Positions 1 to 6,927 of a stretch of DNA of 8,644 bases are shown here, piece by piece. This DNA is from Bacteroidales bacterium UBA1722 (GTDB lineage: Bacteria > Bacteroidota > Bacteroidia > Bacteroidales > UBA932). Numbering within the stretch: the first letter of the stretch is position 1; each line of letters starts with the position of its first letter. The DNA lies in NCBI GenBank assembly GCA_002317435.1, contig DCIQ01000204.1, positions 1-8,644 of the forward strand. The letters are read 5' to 3'. The notes below the pieces were generated by a model. It had not been told where the DNA came from and made no database searches. It saw only the letters and a program-made list of their open reading frames with translations. The position numbers and the translations under genes are program-made.

Positions 1-407
1 CCGGCATCCCCGACGCCTATCTGGTGGAATACCGCCTCCGGAGTATCTGCGGGATAAGGGAGGACGGGTCGCCGGTGTTCGCCGACAAGTTCACGATGGA
101 ACTCGTGCTTCCGGAGAGATATCCGCAGGTGGATGCACCCCCCAGGTTCCGTTTCACGGGGGAGACGAGGCCGTGGCATCCGAACATCCGGTATTCCGGT
201 GATATGGCCGGGTTCGTGTGCCTGAATCCCGAAAATACCTTCACCGACCTGGCGTGGGGAGTGGAGAGAGTTTCGGAATACCTCAAATATGAATTGTACC
301 ACGCCGTGCAGGAACCACCCTATCCCGAAGACCTGACGGTGGCGCGGTGGGTCATACGGCAGGGTGAACCGAACGAATGGATTTTTTTTGACCAGAAACA
401 GATATGA
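1..407 (+). CDS. Ubiquitin-conjugating E2-like enzyme (5' truncated by window edge)
   Basis: E2 (UBC-fold) enzymes carry a ubiquitin-like protein as a thioester on a cysteine and pass it to a target, usually with an E3. The open frame enters from the left edge (codons start at base 3), so the GTG at 24 is not the real start; upstream codons read IPDAYL. Numbering from that GTG, I see the E2 core in order: strands around 3-30, the YP..PP turn (33-40), the HPN motif (52-54, bases 177-185), candidate catalytic Cys66 in VCLN (bases 219-221), then LAW and a helix to about 97. The N54-Cys66 spacing is 12, longer than the 8 in human UbcH5, so a short insert precedes the cysteine. About 61 residues follow the cysteine, enough for a normal E2 C-terminus. 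Its stop overlaps the next start as ATGA (404-407). It has no signal or membrane segment in the visible part, so it is presumably cytosolic. An inactive E2-like/RWD protein is unlikely because both HPN and Cys are present. Confidence 0.85.
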   Translation, partial: GIPDAYLVEYRLRSICGIREDGSPVFADKFTMELVLPERYPQVDAPPRFRFTGETRPWHPNIRYSGDMAGFVCLNPENTFTDLAWGVERVSEYLKYELYHAVQEPPYPEDLTVARWVIRQGEPNEWIFFDQKQI

Positions 408-1594
408 AGAGACTCATCGCGATATTGTTCCTATTGCCTTCGGCAATAATAATCTCTTCCGCCCAGCAGGTCAAGGAGGTGACGGTCTCCGATTCCGCGT
501 ATTTCGAGGAGACGCTGCAGTATCCCTTCGATGACAAGGGGCTCGAACTGCGCTTGAGGCTCTCCTTCGATGAGGAGAACGACCGTCTCGAACTGGTTCT
601 GGTGGGGTCCCGTACCATGATGGTCTTCCGGCAGGACGTGCGCTATCGGGACGTGTTCGGATTCTGGAGGAATATGAAACCCGAGAAACTTCCGTTTCGG
701 GTGCTGGTTCCTCCCGGATCGAAGTACCGTCTGACCGGATCGGTATGGAAGGGGTTCAGGAAGAAACGGAAGAATCATATCTTCAACAGCTGGTTGGAAA
801 ATGTCTCTGCGGAGCTTGTTCAGATACAGCCTGCGACCAGCGGGATCCGTTCGGCCGAGGCGATGATGGTGACGGATTCCATAGTGCAGCGGTTCGGTAT
901 CGGCAACGATGCGACGGACGCCTATCTGACTCTGAGGAATCTGATGGTCACGGACGTGGGAAAAGTACACAAGGGGACCGGAAAGGTGCGTTACGATATA
1001 GTGATGGACCAGGATATGAATACTTCCTATCATGTCATTATCCGGCGCGATCCCTGCTTCCGTACCGGACAGCTGATTGACAGCGTAAGGACCAGGACCG
1101 AAGCGCTGGGAGAGGCGTACAGGAGACTTGCCACATCCTGCCCGAACGGTGTGGCATCCAGTGTGGAGGAAGGGGATATCTTCAATCAGCACAGACTGTT
1201 CCTGTTGAGCAGGTATCCTGCGATAGATGCCACTCACGAGTGTCGGGGCGTGCAGGAACTGTATGACAGATACAATGCGCTTCGGGACTCGCTTGAGCAT
1301 GCCCCCTGCAGTTATTCCCCCGATGATCTGCAGAAACAGAAGAAGGCTCAGGGAAAAATACTGAATGCAGAGGTGCTGGTCAATACTGCGCGCTCACTGG
1401 ATCTGCTGGTTTCCAAGATACTGCTTACCAGTGATATACAGGAGCGTCTCGATCTGATAGACATGGGGGATAACCTTATCAGATCCGTTGACGACAGCCT
1501 CTCCGAAAGGGAGGTCGTGGGGGAAGGCATAGATGTGGCCATGGTTCTGTACAGGAGGGCCAAATCATATTTCTATTATTCGACTGTAAGATGA
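404..1594 (+). CDS. Secreted protein of unknown function in the E2/RING operon
   Basis: I do not recognise this 396-residue protein. It starts with a clear Sec signal peptide (MKR, a hydrophobic core, likely cleavage after ISSA at residue 20), so it should be periplasmic or exported. There is no lipobox and no later membrane segment. Residues about 25-215 look rich in beta strands, with a basic patch at 116-124 (KGFRKKRKN). Residues about 225-390 look mainly helical. The mature part has four cysteines (218, 246, 280, 302), an even number that could form two disulfides outside the cytoplasm. The start is well supported because it overlaps the E2 stop (ATGA, 404-407), implying translational coupling, and its own stop overlaps the next start in the same way. 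Its place between an E2 and a RING membrane protein suggests that it is a periplasmic sensor or assembly partner of the same complex; that role is inference from context only. Confidence 0.85.
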   Translation: MKRLIAILFLLPSAIIISSAQQVKEVTVSDSAYFEETLQYPFDDKGLELRLRLSFDEENDRLELVLVGSRTMMVFRQDVRYRDVFGFWRNMKPEKLPFRVLVPPGSKYRLTGSVWKGFRKKRKNHIFNSWLENVSAELVQIQPATSGIRSAEAMMVTDSIVQRFGIGNDATDAYLTLRNLMVTDVGKVHKGTGKVRYDIVMDQDMNTSYHVIIRRDPCFRTGQLIDSVRTRTEALGEAYRRLATSCPNGVASSVEEGDIFNQHRLFLLSRYPAIDATHECRGVQELYDRYNALRDSLEHAPCSYSPDDLQKQKKAQGKILNAEVLVNTARSLDLLVSKILLTSDIQERLDLIDMGDNLIRSVDDSLSEREVVGEGIDVAMVLYRRAKSYFYYSTVR

Positions 1595-2439
1595 AAAGAA
1601 TTCTCTGTCTGATTTTACTGCTGGGCCAGTTCCTTCCTCTTTCTGCGAGAGGGCAGGGGCAGGATACCGACGTACCTGCAGCAGAGGAAGAGAAAATAGC
1701 CGTCCTGACTCCGGAGGAAATCGAGATATCCGAAAAGATGGCCGAGTATTTCGTCGAGATGTCCGAAATCACATCCACTGTAGCGTATGTGAATTTCCCC
1801 GCTCTGAAGGAACTTGAACGGAAACTTCAGGCACTTAACGTAAAGTGGAACACCTACACTGCGATACAGCAGATAACCATAGCCGGATCGGAATACCTTA
1901 TGGAAGATATTTCCAGATACAATATCCTCTATATGTCCGCTTCGGATTCGATAGCGTCCCAGAAGGTGAGGCTGGAGGCGGTCAATTCATTTGCCGAAGC
2001 GGAAAAGCAGATAAAGGAATATATTCCCGTATATGAGAAAATTCTCTCCGATGCATCGAAACTCTCACTGGTCCAGCAGACATCGTCCCAGCTGGAGAGA
2101 CTCAAGGCCGGTGAACAACTGACACTGGCCGAGGTTCAGGCGATATACGAAAAGGCCAGACACTCTGCGGAACTGAATGCCGCCCTTCAGGAGAGGATGA
2201 ATGCCGTGGAAGAAGATTTCATCACCATCCGGAACTGTTCCGAGAAGATACAGGCTGCTGAATTCAAGCCATTTATAACCAGGATAAAGGATTATATCCT
2301 GACTCTGGCCGGGGTGGCCGTCATAGTTATGTTCATCAGCATGATGAAGTCGAAGATAGAGGCAGCCAAGGCGGCCAGGGAATCGGCCAAAAAATACAAG
2401 GATATGCTCGGGCAGAACGATGAATATCCCACCATCTGA
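1591..2439 (+). CDS. Signal-peptide, helical, single-pass membrane protein of unknown function
   Basis: I do not recognise this 282-residue family. Residues 1-19 form a Sec-type signal (MKRILCLILL core, probable cleavage near LSA at 17-19). The region about 40-230 is almost entirely predicted helix, charged and rich in Glu, Lys, Ala and Gln, and probably forms a helical bundle or coiled coil; there is almost no proline in its middle. A single membrane segment follows at about 235-252, then a basic, Ala/Lys-rich tail (253-282). With the signal cleaved, the helical body is periplasmic and the 30-residue tail cytoplasmic. It overlaps the gene before it by ATGA (1591-1594) and ends two bases before the next gene, so all three proteins should be made together. 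The architecture suits a scaffold or a transmembrane link between periplasmic partners and the RING protein, but no catalytic motif is visible. Confidence 0.85.
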   Translation: MKRILCLILLLGQFLPLSARGQGQDTDVPAAEEEKIAVLTPEEIEISEKMAEYFVEMSEITSTVAYVNFPALKELERKLQALNVKWNTYTAIQQITIAGSEYLMEDISRYNILYMSASDSIASQKVRLEAVNSFAEAEKQIKEYIPVYEKILSDASKLSLVQQTSSQLERLKAGEQLTLAEVQAIYEKARHSAELNAALQERMNAVEEDFITIRNCSEKIQAAEFKPFITRIKDYILTLAGVAVIVMFISMMKSKIEAAKAARESAKKYKDMLGQNDEYPTI

Positions 2440-2441
2440 AA

Positions 2442-4880
2442 ATGGAACCTATGAAAATGAACAGATACTATCTCCATATAATCGCTGTCGTCTGCGTGCT
2501 GCTTCTGGCAGGATGTCAGGAACTGGGCCTGCTCGTCGGAGCTCCGGGCACGGTATCGGAACCTGAAAAGGATGAAGGAGTTGTAATCAGAAAACTGACA
2601 TTCAGCGAAGATCTCAGGTTTATCACCGCTAAAGTGGATCAGATGCATAATTTCGGCTCGAATCACCTCGATGACACCTCCAAGGTGAGGATAGTGGTGA
2701 AGGACTATAACGGCGATGACACGTATCGTCCGAAGTTGAAACAGCCGGAAGTGATATCCGTGAGGAACACCGAGCAGGAATGTATCAGAGAGAAGAATGT
2801 GAATATACTGGCGATGCTCGACCTTACTTTGGGCAGAGACATTCTGGACAAGCAGCGCAAGGTGCTGGAGGATATCCGTTATACGTTCTCCAGGGACAAT
2901 CTCTTCCTGACCTTTATGCTCCCCGGAGGGGAACTCTCCGCCATATATCCTGCCACTCCATATATTCTGAATACATATACGTCACCTTTGATATCACCTC
3001 TGATGAGAGACGTTCCGGAGAATCCCCATTCGTTTCTTTACCGTTCACTCGTTACCGTCATACAGGAAGTATCCGAAAGAAAAACGTCCTGCCCGCTCGA
3101 TTCCACCGCATTCACTTCGATAATAGTGTTCTCCGGAAGTGAAGTATATGACCGGAACACCAACCTTCCTTATGACCCGGAGCATTACGAGTATCAGGAG
3201 ATGTTGATACATATGGCGAGGACGCTCCCCTCGGATCTGGAAATATCATATATCTGTCAGGATGAGCAGCATCCGGTTACGGGTACTGACGGATTGGCGG
3301 AACTGCCGGATATAAATATAATGAAAATGCTCTGCAACAGTTCCGGAGGCAGTTATCTGGAAAACTTCGACTGGGGGGTCATGAAGGAGCATATAAAGAG
3401 CCGTATGAATCTGGATGTTTCGGATTTCGAGATACTCCTCAGAAATCGGGACGGGCAGATGTATGTCGGAAATGTCTCCAGGATGGAATTCCTGTTCTAT
3501 GATACGCGGGACAGTCTCCTTACGTCCGCGGCGATGGAGTATATATTGGGAGGGGCCGATAATCTTATGGTAGTCGGTCCGGCCAAGCTCCGTTCTTTCA
3601 TCTTGAAAGGTGTCATGGCCGGTATGTTCGTCCTGCTCCTGATGTTTCTTGTCTTTCAGATAGCAGTTCCTTTCGCGCAGTATGTCATATTCAGGCAGAA
3701 ACATGTCGTCAGGTATCGGGGACCCAATATGACTGTGAATAAAGTGGCGATACCTGACCGGTGCTACATGTGTAAGGCTCCGTTCAGGAAAGATGACAGT
3801 ATCGTGGTGAAATGTGCGCACGTGGTGCATGAGGAATGCTGGGAAGAGAACGACTGTCACTGTCCCGAGTACGGACGCGGATGCCGCGACGGAAGTCATT
3901 TCTACGACAGGCATAATCTGTTCGACAGGAGGAACGCCTCCTTCTATATGATTTGGGTCCTGGTGGCCGCAACTGTGGCCATCCTGTCCTGGCTGATGTT
4001 CATGACCTCGTACCATACGGATTTCTATGACCTGTTGAGCGGTTTGTATGAATGGCTCTATTCACTGATGAACAATTCCCTTACAGCCAGGGATCGTACC
4101 ATGTTCGCTTTGCGGTGTTATTATGTACCTGTTATGGCCATCCATCTTTCTTCCTACCTGGTTCTGGGACTTTCCGCCATTACGGTTCACAGAAGAATAT
4201 GGTATTTGAGACTGGCCGATATTCTCTCACGTGTTCTGGCAGCCGGTCTCGTCACTTCCGTGATCTTCCTGATGTTCAGTTCCGCCGTCATCGTATTCCG
4301 AATGAGCGGATCCTCATTGACAGTGCTGCCGTGGACCGTCACATCGCTGGTCGTGGCATTCCTGTCCACATATCGCACCAGAATCAAACCTGATTCCAGA
4401 TATGTATATGCCGCATTGGGCGTAGGGTTGGTGTGCGCTTTCATATGGAAGATGTTCATCGGTATGGAATCTGCCTCGGATATATCCAATCTTCTGATAG
4501 CATACTTCTTCTTCTCTGTGGGCATAGCATTGTCTGTCGCCAGGGCCCTTCCTCACCGTGAACGTTATTTCCTCCATGTGTCCGGTCCGGTGAAAGAGAT
4601 GGATATCGCTCTCTACAAATGGTTCGTGCAGAAGCCTGATGCCATAGTCTCCATAGGAAAATCGGTGGACTGTTCCATCCAGATAACTTGGGACCTCAAG
4701 AGCCGGATATCTCCGGTTCAGGCCGAGGTGAGGCTGGACAAGGGACTGCCCCGCCTGTATGTAGTGGATGACACCGTAACTCTGAACGGAGAGAAAGTCC
4801 CTCCCGGCCGTCCGGTGCGCCTGTATCATAATGACGCCTTCGTCATAGGGCTCACTGCTTTCAGGTACGTGGAGATATAG
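2442..4880 (+). CDS. Membrane-anchored RING-type E3-like protein with vWA-like and FHA-like domains
   Basis: This 812-residue protein is probably the E3-like partner of the E2 at the start of the operon. Domains in order: signal with lipobox LLAGC (Cys25); vWA-like domain at about 117-322 (degenerate MIDAS D127-x-T129-x-G131, strand IIVFSG at 227-232, and NSSGGSY at 299-305, like the usual vWA end); membrane segment at about 388-410; RING-H2-like zinc module at 441-481 with Cys441, Cys444, Cys458, His460, His463, Cys466, Cys472, Cys474 and Cys481; six more membrane segments at about 502-522, 556-580, 595-619, 627-644, 654-673 and 680-701; FHA-like domain at about 724-812. With the N-terminus exported, seven spans put the vWA outside and both RING and FHA in the cytoplasm, where an E2 could be met. 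ATGs at 2451 and 2457 are also possible starts; M4 gives a more typical signal peptide. RING proteins recruit E2s in eukaryotes, and prokaryotic RINGs near E2/E1/JAB genes have been reported, but some have other roles, so ligase activity is inferred. Confidence 0.82.
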   Translation: MEPMKMNRYYLHIIAVVCVLLLAGCQELGLLVGAPGTVSEPEKDEGVVIRKLTFSEDLRFITAKVDQMHNFGSNHLDDTSKVRIVVKDYNGDDTYRPKLKQPEVISVRNTEQECIREKNVNILAMLDLTLGRDILDKQRKVLEDIRYTFSRDNLFLTFMLPGGELSAIYPATPYILNTYTSPLISPLMRDVPENPHSFLYRSLVTVIQEVSERKTSCPLDSTAFTSIIVFSGSEVYDRNTNLPYDPEHYEYQEMLIHMARTLPSDLEISYICQDEQHPVTGTDGLAELPDINIMKMLCNSSGGSYLENFDWGVMKEHIKSRMNLDVSDFEILLRNRDGQMYVGNVSRMEFLFYDTRDSLLTSAAMEYILGGADNLMVVGPAKLRSFILKGVMAGMFVLLLMFLVFQIAVPFAQYVIFRQKHVVRYRGPNMTVNKVAIPDRCYMCKAPFRKDDSIVVKCAHVVHEECWEENDCHCPEYGRGCRDGSHFYDRHNLFDRRNASFYMIWVLVAATVAILSWLMFMTSYHTDFYDLLSGLYEWLYSLMNNSLTARDRTMFALRCYYVPVMAIHLSSYLVLGLSAITVHRRIWYLRLADILSRVLAAGLVTSVIFLMFSSAVIVFRMSGSSLTVLPWTVTSLVVAFLSTYRTRIKPDSRYVYAALGVGLVCAFIWKMFIGMESASDISNLLIAYFFFSVGIALSVARALPHRERYFLHVSGPVKEMDIALYKWFVQKPDAIVSIGKSVDCSIQITWDLKSRISPVQAEVRLDKGLPRLYVVDDTVTLNGEKVPPGRPVRLYHNDAFVIGLTAFRYVEI

Positions 4881-4946
4881 TGCTCCTGTTCTTCAGAAAA
4901 TAGTGCCGATATCTGCCTGTTCGGAAGATATGTCGCCGAAAATGTG

Positions 4947-4954
4947 TATATTTG
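4947..4954 (+). promoter_or_regulatory. Bacteroidota-type promoter (-7 element) for mutA-mutB
   Basis: TATATTTG is a perfect match to the TAnnTTTG -7 consensus used by the primary sigma factor of Bacteroidota. It lies 58 bases before the mutA ATG in the only sizeable gap of the window, giving an expected start of transcription near 4960 and a leader of about 50 bases. I see no convincing TTTG-type -33 box; the nearest candidate (TGTTCGG around 4919) is weak. Two short TCGG...CCGA dyads lie around the element, at 4921-4939 and 4962-4975. Confidence 0.75.
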
Positions 4955-4990
4955 CAAGTTATCGGAAATTACCGAAATACTATACACATA

Positions 4991-5012
4991 ATACAAAACA
5001 AAAACAAACGAC
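4991..5012 (+). promoter_or_regulatory. A-rich translation initiation leader of mutA
   Basis: The 22 bases before the mutA ATG contain only A and C apart from one T and one G, with no purine-rich Shine-Dalgarno run. Highly expressed Bacteroidota genes commonly initiate from such unstructured A-rich leaders. It supports the ATG at 5013 as the true start. Confidence 0.6.
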
Positions 5013-6905
5013 ATGGCAGAAAAATTATTCAGCGAATTTCCTCCTGTCCCTACCGAAAAGTGGGAAGAGGTGATCGTCAAGGACCTGAAGGGTGCCGATT
5101 ATGAGAAAAAACTCGTATGGCGCACTATGGAAGGTTTCACTGTCCGTCCCTACTATCGTGCTGAAGACCTCAAGGATCTGAAGTGGATCGGTATCGCTCC
5201 GGGCGAATTCCCTTATGTAAGGGGTACCAAGAAAGATAACAACTGGCTGATCCATCAGGGTGTATGTGCCTGTGACGGTGATTATGCCCGTGCCAATGCA
5301 GATGCCCTCACCGACCTGAAGGAAGGTGTGGAATCAGTAGGTTTCTATCTTGATGGTGAGAAAGTGGTTTCAGCGGAGGATTTCAAGACTCTCCTGAAAG
5401 GTATCGACATCACTGCCACCCGCGTATATTTCTGCGGATGCTGCCTGAAGACTCTCGATACTCTCCGCAACTTCGTCGCCTATGCCGATTCTCTCGGTGT
5501 GGATAAGGATGCTGTACGCACCATTTTCGATTACAATCCCCTCTATGCCCTCACATCCCGCGGATACTGGTGCGCAGAGAAGAGTTTCGAACTTCTCCGG
5601 GAAGCCGTTCAGATCGTGAAGGATTACAAGAGGATGCGTGTCATCTGTGTGGAAGCCGCCGCATTCAACAGTGCGGGAGCCAACAGCACCCAGGAACTCG
5701 CATTCGCCCTCGCACAGGGCAGCGAATATATGTCACGTCTTACCGAACTCGGTCTCACGACTGACGAGGTGGCCGGCAGAATGGTGTTCTCATTCGCGGT
5801 GGCCAATGTATATTTCATGGAGATCGCCAAGTTCCGCGCAGCCCGCATGCTCTGGTCGAACATCGCCGAAGCTTACGGATGTGAGAAGGCCTGTCCTGAG
5901 AAGATGTACATCCACGCTACCACCAGCGAATGGAACCAGACCGTTTACGACCCTTACGTAAACATGCTCCGCGGTACCACCGAGGCCATGAGCGCCGTCC
6001 TCGCAGGTGTGAACTCCCTCGAAGTTCTGCCTTTCGACTTCGCTTTCAGGGTTCCCAACGAATTCTCGAACCGTATTTCGCATAATGTACAGCTGATTCT
6101 GAAAGAAGAGGCTCATTTCAATAAAGTGGTCGATCCCGCAGCCGGTTCCTACTATGTGGAGAACCTCACCGCGAAACTTGCCGATTCCGCCTGGACGCTC
6201 TTCCGTCAGGTAGAGGAGAAGGGAGGTTATGTGGCCTGCTTCATGGACGGGTTCGTACAGAGCGAGATAAAGGCTGTCTCCGACAAGCGCGACAAGAACA
6301 TCGCCACCCGTCGTGAGACCCTCCTCGGAACCAACCAGTTCCCCAATTTCCTCGAGAAAGCCGACAAATGCATCACCGCCGAGACAGTTTCCAGAAACGT
6401 GCCCACCCTTATGGGTATGGTTCTTCCTGCAGATGCTCACGAGAAGGTGGCCCAGCCTCTGGAAGCCTACCGCGGAGCGGAAGCCTTCGAGTCTCTCCGT
6501 CTGGCTACGGACCGCAGCGGCAAGGAACCCAAGGCATTCATGCTGACCTACGGTAATCTCGCGATGTGCCGTGCACGTGCCCAGTTCTCTTCGAACTTCT
6601 TCGCGGTGGCCGGTATCCGCGTGATGGACAACAACCGTTTCTCCACCATCGAAGAGGGCGTGAAAGCAGCTGTCGCTTCAGGTGCCGAGATAGTGGTGGC
6701 CTGCTCATCCGACGATGAATATGCAGAGGGTGTTCCTCAGATCGCCGAACTCCTCGGCGACAAAGCCATCCTCGTAGTGGCCGGTGCTCCTGCCTGTCAG
6801 GCCGACCTCGAAGCACAGGGTATCCATAACTTCATAAGTGTTAAGAGCAATGTCCTCGAAACCCTTCGCGGCTATCAGGCACAGCTCGGTATCAAAGCTA
6901 TTTAA
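5013..6905 (+). CDS. mutA: Methylmalonyl-CoA mutase, small (beta) subunit
   Basis: This is the non-catalytic partner of the heterodimeric methylmalonyl-CoA mutase, which interconverts succinyl-CoA and (R)-methylmalonyl-CoA in the cytoplasm. The length of 630 residues matches the family (638 in Propionibacterium shermanii). Residues up to about 430 form the TIM-barrel-type mutase domain, recognisable from MEIAKFRAARMLW (269-281), an SEWNQT stretch (305-310) where catalytic subunits have TSGWS, and DPAAGSYYVENLT (374-386). Residues about 505-630 form the Rossmann-like domain corresponding to the cobalamin domain. The DxHxxG cobalt-ligand motif is absent there and replaced by GNLAMCRARAQ (514-524). 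That loss is normal for small subunits and marks this as mutA rather than a second mutB. It has its own promoter and A-rich leader, is followed 22 bases later by mutB, and uses mostly CGT/CGC for Arg and ATC for Ile, unlike the preceding operon, which suggests high expression. In Bacteroidales the pair serves propionate formation from succinate. Confidence 0.96.
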   Translation: MAEKLFSEFPPVPTEKWEEVIVKDLKGADYEKKLVWRTMEGFTVRPYYRAEDLKDLKWIGIAPGEFPYVRGTKKDNNWLIHQGVCACDGDYARANADALTDLKEGVESVGFYLDGEKVVSAEDFKTLLKGIDITATRVYFCGCCLKTLDTLRNFVAYADSLGVDKDAVRTIFDYNPLYALTSRGYWCAEKSFELLREAVQIVKDYKRMRVICVEAAAFNSAGANSTQELAFALAQGSEYMSRLTELGLTTDEVAGRMVFSFAVANVYFMEIAKFRAARMLWSNIAEAYGCEKACPEKMYIHATTSEWNQTVYDPYVNMLRGTTEAMSAVLAGVNSLEVLPFDFAFRVPNEFSNRISHNVQLILKEEAHFNKVVDPAAGSYYVENLTAKLADSAWTLFRQVEEKGGYVACFMDGFVQSEIKAVSDKRDKNIATRRETLLGTNQFPNFLEKADKCITAETVSRNVPTLMGMVLPADAHEKVAQPLEAYRGAEAFESLRLATDRSGKEPKAFMLTYGNLAMCRARAQFSSNFFAVAGIRVMDNNRFSTIEEGVKAAVASGAEIVVACSSDDEYAEGVPQIAELLGDKAILVVAGAPACQADLEAQGIHNFISVKSNVLETLRGYQAQLGIKAI

Positions 6906-6927
6906 TCACCATTAAAAAAGATTAATT
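6906..6927 (+). promoter_or_regulatory. mutA-mutB intergenic ribosome-binding region
   Basis: This 22-base, AT-rich spacer contains an AAAAAAG run ending about 8 bases before the mutB ATG. No terminator hairpin or TAnnTTTG element is visible, so mutB is read from the mutA promoter, with an A-rich initiation region typical of Bacteroidota. Confidence 0.5.

Noticed and set aside
24..26. GTG as the start of the E2-like gene
   Set aside because: The frame is open to the left edge and the upstream codons (IPDAYL) continue the first E2 strand, so the gene begins before the window.
382..389. Run of eight T as a terminator or programmed slippage site
   Set aside because: No stable GC-rich stem precedes it and it is inside the E2 frame just before the coupled ATGA start. 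Slippage is possible but nothing in the alternate frames supports it.
431..1300. Long reverse-strand open frame of 289 codons
   Set aside because: It lies fully within the secreted-protein gene, has no plausible domain, signal or start context, and reads as a mirror of the forward frame. The same applies to the reverse frames at 3246-4016 and 5790-6440.
4871..4886. GGAG...CTCC hairpin at the end of the RING gene as a terminator
   Set aside because: The stem is only four bases with an eight-base loop and no T-run follows. No convincing terminator is visible in 4881-5012.
6552..6587. mutA as a broken mutase lacking the DxHxxG cobalamin motif
   Set aside because: Absence of this motif is normal for the small subunit; length and all other segments are intact.
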